A stretch of DNA of 64,000 nt, from positions 4,340,001 through 4,404,000 of the forward strand of contig NZ_CP108414.1 of the NCBI RefSeq assembly GCF_035978755.1, written 5' to 3'. Below are positions 61,306 to 64,000 of this stretch, piece by piece. Every line of letters starts with the position of its first letter. The first letter of the stretch is position 1. The notes beneath the pieces are model-generated. The model saw only the letters and a list, made by a program, of their open reading frames with translations. It had not been told where the DNA came from and ran no database searches. The stretch comes from Streptomyces sp. NBC_01298 (GTDB lineage: Bacteria; Actinomycetota; Actinomycetes; Streptomycetales; Streptomycetaceae). The translations under genes and the position numbers were made by a program.

Positions 61306-62460
61306 ATGCAGCAGCTCAAGCTCGGCATCATGTCGCAGACCCGCAAAGAGAACGAACACCGTCTGCCGATCCACCCGGCGCACTTCGAACGCATCGATGC
61401 CGACCTCCAGCCCCACATCTACCTGCAGACCGGTTACGGCGAGCACTTCGGCGTCTCGGACGCTCAACTCGCCCCGTGGGTCGCCGGTTTCCGCTCGCGC
61501 GAGGAACTCATCGCGGAGTGCGACGTCATCCTGCTGGCCAAACCGCTGCACGAAGACCTGGAGGACCTGCGGGACGGGCAGGTGCTGTGGGGGTGGCCGC
61601 ACTGCGTGCAGGACGAGAAGGTCACGCAGGCCGCCATCGACCGCAAGCTCACGGTGATCGCCTTCGAGGCGATGAACCACTGGACCCGGGACGGGGGATT
61701 CAGCCTCCACGTCTTCCACAAGAACAACGAGCTGGCCGGATACTCGTCGGTCCTGCACGCGATGCAGCTGACCGGAGCGACCGGTGACTACGGGCGCCGG
61801 CGGCGTGCGGTGGTGATCGGCTTCGGCGCCACCGCCCGCGGCGCGGTAACGGCGCTCAGCGCGCTGGGCGTTCACGACGTGGATGTGCTGACCGCCCGCG
61901 GCATCGCCGCCGTCAGCTCACCGATCCACTCGGCACGGATCGTGCACTTCGATCACGACGAGGCCGACGACACCCTCGACCCTCGGCGCAGCATCGTGGT
62001 CACCGAGGACGGCCCGGAGCCGCTGGCCGACTTCCTCGCCGGGCACGACATCATCGTCAACTGCGTGCTCCAGGACACCGCGGCGCCGTTGATGTTCCTG
62101 ATAGAGGAGGACCTGCCGAAGCTCGCGCCCGGCACCCTCGTCATCGACGTCTCCTGCGACGAGGGCATGGGTTTCGCCTGGGCTCGGGCCACCACCTTCG
62201 ACGCGCCGATGTTCACCGTCGGCGACCAGGTCCACTACTACGCCGTGGACCACAGCCCCTCCTACCTGTGGGACGCCGCCACCTGGGAGAACAGCGAGGC
62301 GCTGATTCCGTTCCTGCGGTCGGTCCTCGACGGGCCGGCCGGCTGGGACGGCGACCACACCATTCGCCGGGCGATCGAGATCCGCGGCGGCACCGTCCAG
62401 AATCCGGCGGTCCTGGCCTTTCAGCAGCGCGCCGCGCAGTACCCGCACGCACTGATCTGA
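61306..62460 (+). CDS. N5-(carboxyethyl)ornithine synthase / alanine-dehydrogenase-like enzyme
   Basis: 384 aa from ATG 61306; the upstream in-frame extension is repeat sequence. It opens with LKLGIMSQTRKENEHRLPIH, then PAHFERI, typical of the alanine dehydrogenase/PNT fold, and has the Rossmann loop VVIGFGATARGAVTAL. QVLWGWPHCVQDEKVTQAAI and the substrate region FEAMNHWTRDG are closer to carboxyethylornithine synthases than to alanine dehydrogenase. NAD(P)H-dependent reductive coupling of an amino acid and a keto acid is likely. Confidence 0.8.
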   Translation: MQQLKLGIMSQTRKENEHRLPIHPAHFERIDADLQPHIYLQTGYGEHFGVSDAQLAPWVAGFRSREELIAECDVILLAKPLHEDLEDLRDGQVLWGWPHCVQDEKVTQAAIDRKLTVIAFEAMNHWTRDGGFSLHVFHKNNELAGYSSVLHAMQLTGATGDYGRRRRAVVIGFGATARGAVTALSALGVHDVDVLTARGIAAVSSPIHSARIVHFDHDEADDTLDPRRSIVVTEDGPEPLADFLAGHDIIVNCVLQDTAAPLMFLIEEDLPKLAPGTLVIDVSCDEGMGFAWARATTFDAPMFTVGDQVHYYAVDHSPSYLWDAATWENSEALIPFLRSVLDGPAGWDGDHTIRRAIEIRGGTVQNPAVLAFQQRAAQYPHALI

Positions 62461-62505
62461 ACCGATGCCACCTGGTCGGCGGCGCACCCACGCAGGGTCA
62501 CCGCA

Positions 62506-62568
62506 GGCCAGGGGCGATCGATTACCTCTTCGCCGGCCGAACGAAAATCTATCGCGGCTGGAGTAGAC
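62506..62568 (+). repeat. Imperfect direct repeat, right copy
   Basis: 63 bases with GATTACCTC and GAAAATCTATCG-C-GGCTGGAGTA, starting 46 bases after the synthase stop. Aligns with 61231-61300 with small gaps. Confidence 0.75.
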
Positions 62569-63260
62569 ATTGGGCCGTGGCGTGGTTATGGTTTTTCTCG
62601 TAGCCCAGAGAGACAGCAAGGCCCGGCAGAAACGAACTGCCGGGCAGTGGTACCAGCAGTACGAGCTATCGCAGTGCAGCAGTGCGGTGCGGTTGTGGAG
62701 TGTCGAAGCCAGAGCGGTTGCAGGACGGCGACGGGACTGACGACCGGACCGGGCGGCCCGCAGTGATCAGGGGCCGCCGGGAGTGCGCAGTACCCAGCAG
62801 TGCAGTCAGTGAGAGCAGCACCTCGGTGAAGGCGTCGGCTGCGGACGCGCGCACCGGGAAGTTCGGCAGTGGGGTTCCAAGCCAGAGCAGACGCACGATG
62901 GGCGACGGGGCTGGCTGCCGAAGAGGAGTGGCGCTGCCACAGGCCACCCGGCATCACCAGCGGTACGCATCACCAGCAGTGCAGTAATGAGCAGTTGATC
63001 ACCGAGGGAAGAACGGAGGAGCCGAGCACCATCAGGATCGCCCGGGCAGCAGCCTGAGCCCGGGTACCGCAGGACATCGATAGCGAGGTGGTCTCCGGTC
63101 AAGCAATCGCGATCCCCGCACCCCCGGCAGCATCTCGGCCGGGTCGGCGGAATCACAGGGTCGGCGCAGTATCAGGGCCGACAGATGGTGTAGTAGTTCC
63201 TTCGGGGCCCTGGTGCCATAGGCGCCAGGGCCCCTCCACGCGTTCCACGAGAGAGGTTCA
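62569..63260. other. Long region without a convincing gene, probable untranslated leader
   Basis: No frame here looks protein-like. CAGCAGTGCAG-type words recur near 62672, 62800 and 62975. A hairpin (GCCCGGCAG and complement) lies at 62621-62645 and a terminator-like stem at 63204-63234, just before the MerR-type gene at 63261. A long transcribed leader or small RNA is possible. Confidence 0.5.
63204..63234 (+). terminator. GC-rich hairpin upstream of the MerR-type gene
   Basis: GGGGCCCTGGTGCC pairs with GGCGCCAGGGCCCC (one G-T) around ATA. It lies 27 bases before the start codon, so it may be an attenuator rather than a plain terminator. Confidence 0.6.
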
Positions 63261-63599
63261 ATGACAGCAGACGACTCGTTCGGCCGTCTCGACGACGACG
63301 ACTACCCCGCCTACACCATGGGCCGGGCCGCGGACATGCTCGGCACCACGCAGGGATTCCTCCGGGCGCTCGGCGAAGCCCGCCTCATCACCCCGCTCCG
63401 CTCCGCCGGCGGACACCGCCGCTACTCCCGGTACCAGCTGCGCATCGCTGCCCGAGCCCGCGAACTCGTCGACCAGGGCACCCCCATCGAGTCGGCCTGC
63501 CGCATCGTCATCCTCGAGGACCAGCTCGAAGAAGCCCAGCGCATCAATGCCGCGTACCGCCGCGCCGCGGAAGCGTCCACACCGTCGGACTCGGCCTGA
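63261..63599 (+). CDS. MerR-type helix-turn-helix regulator
   Basis: 112 aa with GAGAGG upstream. The helix-turn-helix YTMGRAADMLGTTQGFLRAL then GEARLITPLRSAGGHRRYSR is a MerR DNA-binding head; the rest is one long helix (IVILEDQLEEAQRINAAYRR) for dimerization, without a ligand domain. It probably acts as a simple transcription factor; its target is unknown. Confidence 0.88.
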   Translation: MTADDSFGRLDDDDYPAYTMGRAADMLGTTQGFLRALGEARLITPLRSAGGHRRYSRYQLRIAARARELVDQGTPIESACRIVILEDQLEEAQRINAAYRRAAEASTPSDSA

Positions 63600-63709
63600 G
63601 GCGAACGCGCCCGTCCAGGACGGTGGCTCCCCGACCGGAGCACCCCGAGCCTTGCGGAGTGGGATGGCGTTCGTCCTAAGATCGCACTCTGCCGATACGG
63701 GGGGACACC

Positions 63710-64000
63710 ATGGCCGGGGATTCTGCGGGCGGCGCGGACGGGCAAGTGGGTACGCGGTTGAACGGCATCCCGCCGGAGCCTTCGGGGCCGGGCGGCGGGA
63801 AACCGGACTTCGCTTCGACGCCGGCGGAGAAGAAGGCGGCGGCCGGCACCATCGAGAACGAGCTGGAGCCCGACACGAAGAAGGCCGCGGAGCACGCGGA
63901 CGACTCCACCGGCTCCGCGCACAAGGGCTTCGCCGGCTGGGAGACCGCCGCGGGCCTGAAGACGGTCGCGGACACGTGGGACCAGCAGGTGAGAGCCCTG
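63710..64000 (+). CDS. N-terminus of a WXG-like/ESX-associated protein (cut by window edge)
   Basis: 97 codons from ATG 63710, unfinished. The start is Gly/Pro-rich (LNGIPPEPSGPGGGKPDF), followed by helical sequence KKAAAGTIENELEPDTKKAA and HKGFAGWETAAGLKTVADTW. The G-W-E-T-A-x-G-L and D-T-W-D-Q-Q-V pattern is like WXG100-type N-termini of large type VII or polymorphic toxin-type proteins. The C-terminal domain is outside the window. Confidence 0.6.
   Translation, partial: MAGDSAGGADGQVGTRLNGIPPEPSGPGGGKPDFASTPAEKKAAAGTIENELEPDTKKAAEHADDSTGSAHKGFAGWETAAGLKTVADTWDQQVRAL

Noticed and set aside
1..64000. Avoidance of CTGCAG as a sign of long residence with the PstI-type system
   Set aside because: CTGCAG sites are visible (for example near 380 and within the 5S gene near 3739), so no avoidance can be claimed without a count.

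Overview
The window looks like Streptomyces chromosome. Coding regions are GC-rich with G/C-ending codons, GTG starts are common, and the heat-shock genes carry HspR-type inverted repeats. The core gene order (aminotransferase 3' end, PIG-V-like mannosyltransferase, YbjN protein, clpB, F420-type oxidoreductase, hspR, dnaJ, grpE, dnaK, sugar transferase, Fe-S oxidoreductase) matches the SCO3658-SCO3673 neighbourhood of S. coelicolor as I remember it. No database was searched; family names come from motif recognition.

Left third (1-27,110): a stack of integrated elements in the 3' part of a chromosomal aminotransferase gene. Three separate 3' fragments of that gene, all on the + strand, lie at 2316-2468, 24673-25113 and 27054-27110. 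Left of the first fragment is a partial gene with two GHKL ATPase domains. Between the first and second lies a ~22 kb integrative and mobilizable element. It carries a winged-helix replication-type protein, an orphan 5S rRNA, a PstI/BsuBI-type restriction-modification pair, two unknown proteins, and a compact metabolic operon. The operon holds an HTH/TPR regulator, micro-ORFs, an ATP-grasp ligase, a nucleotidyltransferase, a cysteinyl-tRNA-synthetase paralogue and a 2-oxoglutarate oxygenase. The element then has a relaxase/MobC module, a membrane protein, a DnaB/RepA-like helicase, two duplicated micro-genes and a large serine integrase abutting the aminotransferase fragment. Between the second and third fragments is a ~2 kb insert with a toxin-antitoxin pair and a membrane protein but no integrase.

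Centre (27,235-46,291): mostly core genome. clpB and the dnaK-grpE-dnaJ-hspR operon each have HAIR operators. A small locus of secreted peptide, Rieske-like protein and LuxR-type regulator sits between the two heat-shock units. A sugar transferase, a large Fe-S oxidoreductase with a repetitive tail, surface and membrane proteins, a phosphoribosyltransferase, dcd and tRNA-Gly(CCC) follow.

Second array (46,221-52,400): tRNA-Gly(CCC) is followed by two decayed insertions. The tRNA 3' end is repeated at 48,406 and, over 79 identical bases, at 52,322. Both insertions retain only the C-terminal tail of a tyrosine integrase. Cargo is a membrane protein, a MazF-type toxin-antitoxin pair, a sigma-like/HTH protein and several frameshifted remnants.

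Right part (52,400-64,000): a NUDIX protein, gene fragments, secreted and lipoprotein genes, an HTH protein with a predicted membrane anchor, then a cold-shock cluster (Csp, DEAD-box helicase, SCO5918-like protein), an alanine-dehydrogenase-like gene flanked by imperfect ~65-70 bp repeats, a long untranslated region before a MerR-type regulator, and the start of a WXG-like gene.

The most interesting candidate for an undescribed system is the 9.6-15.7 kb operon. Its cysteinyl-tRNA-synthetase paralogue keeps both ATP motifs but has Asp at the position of a zinc-binding, cysteine-selecting Cys.
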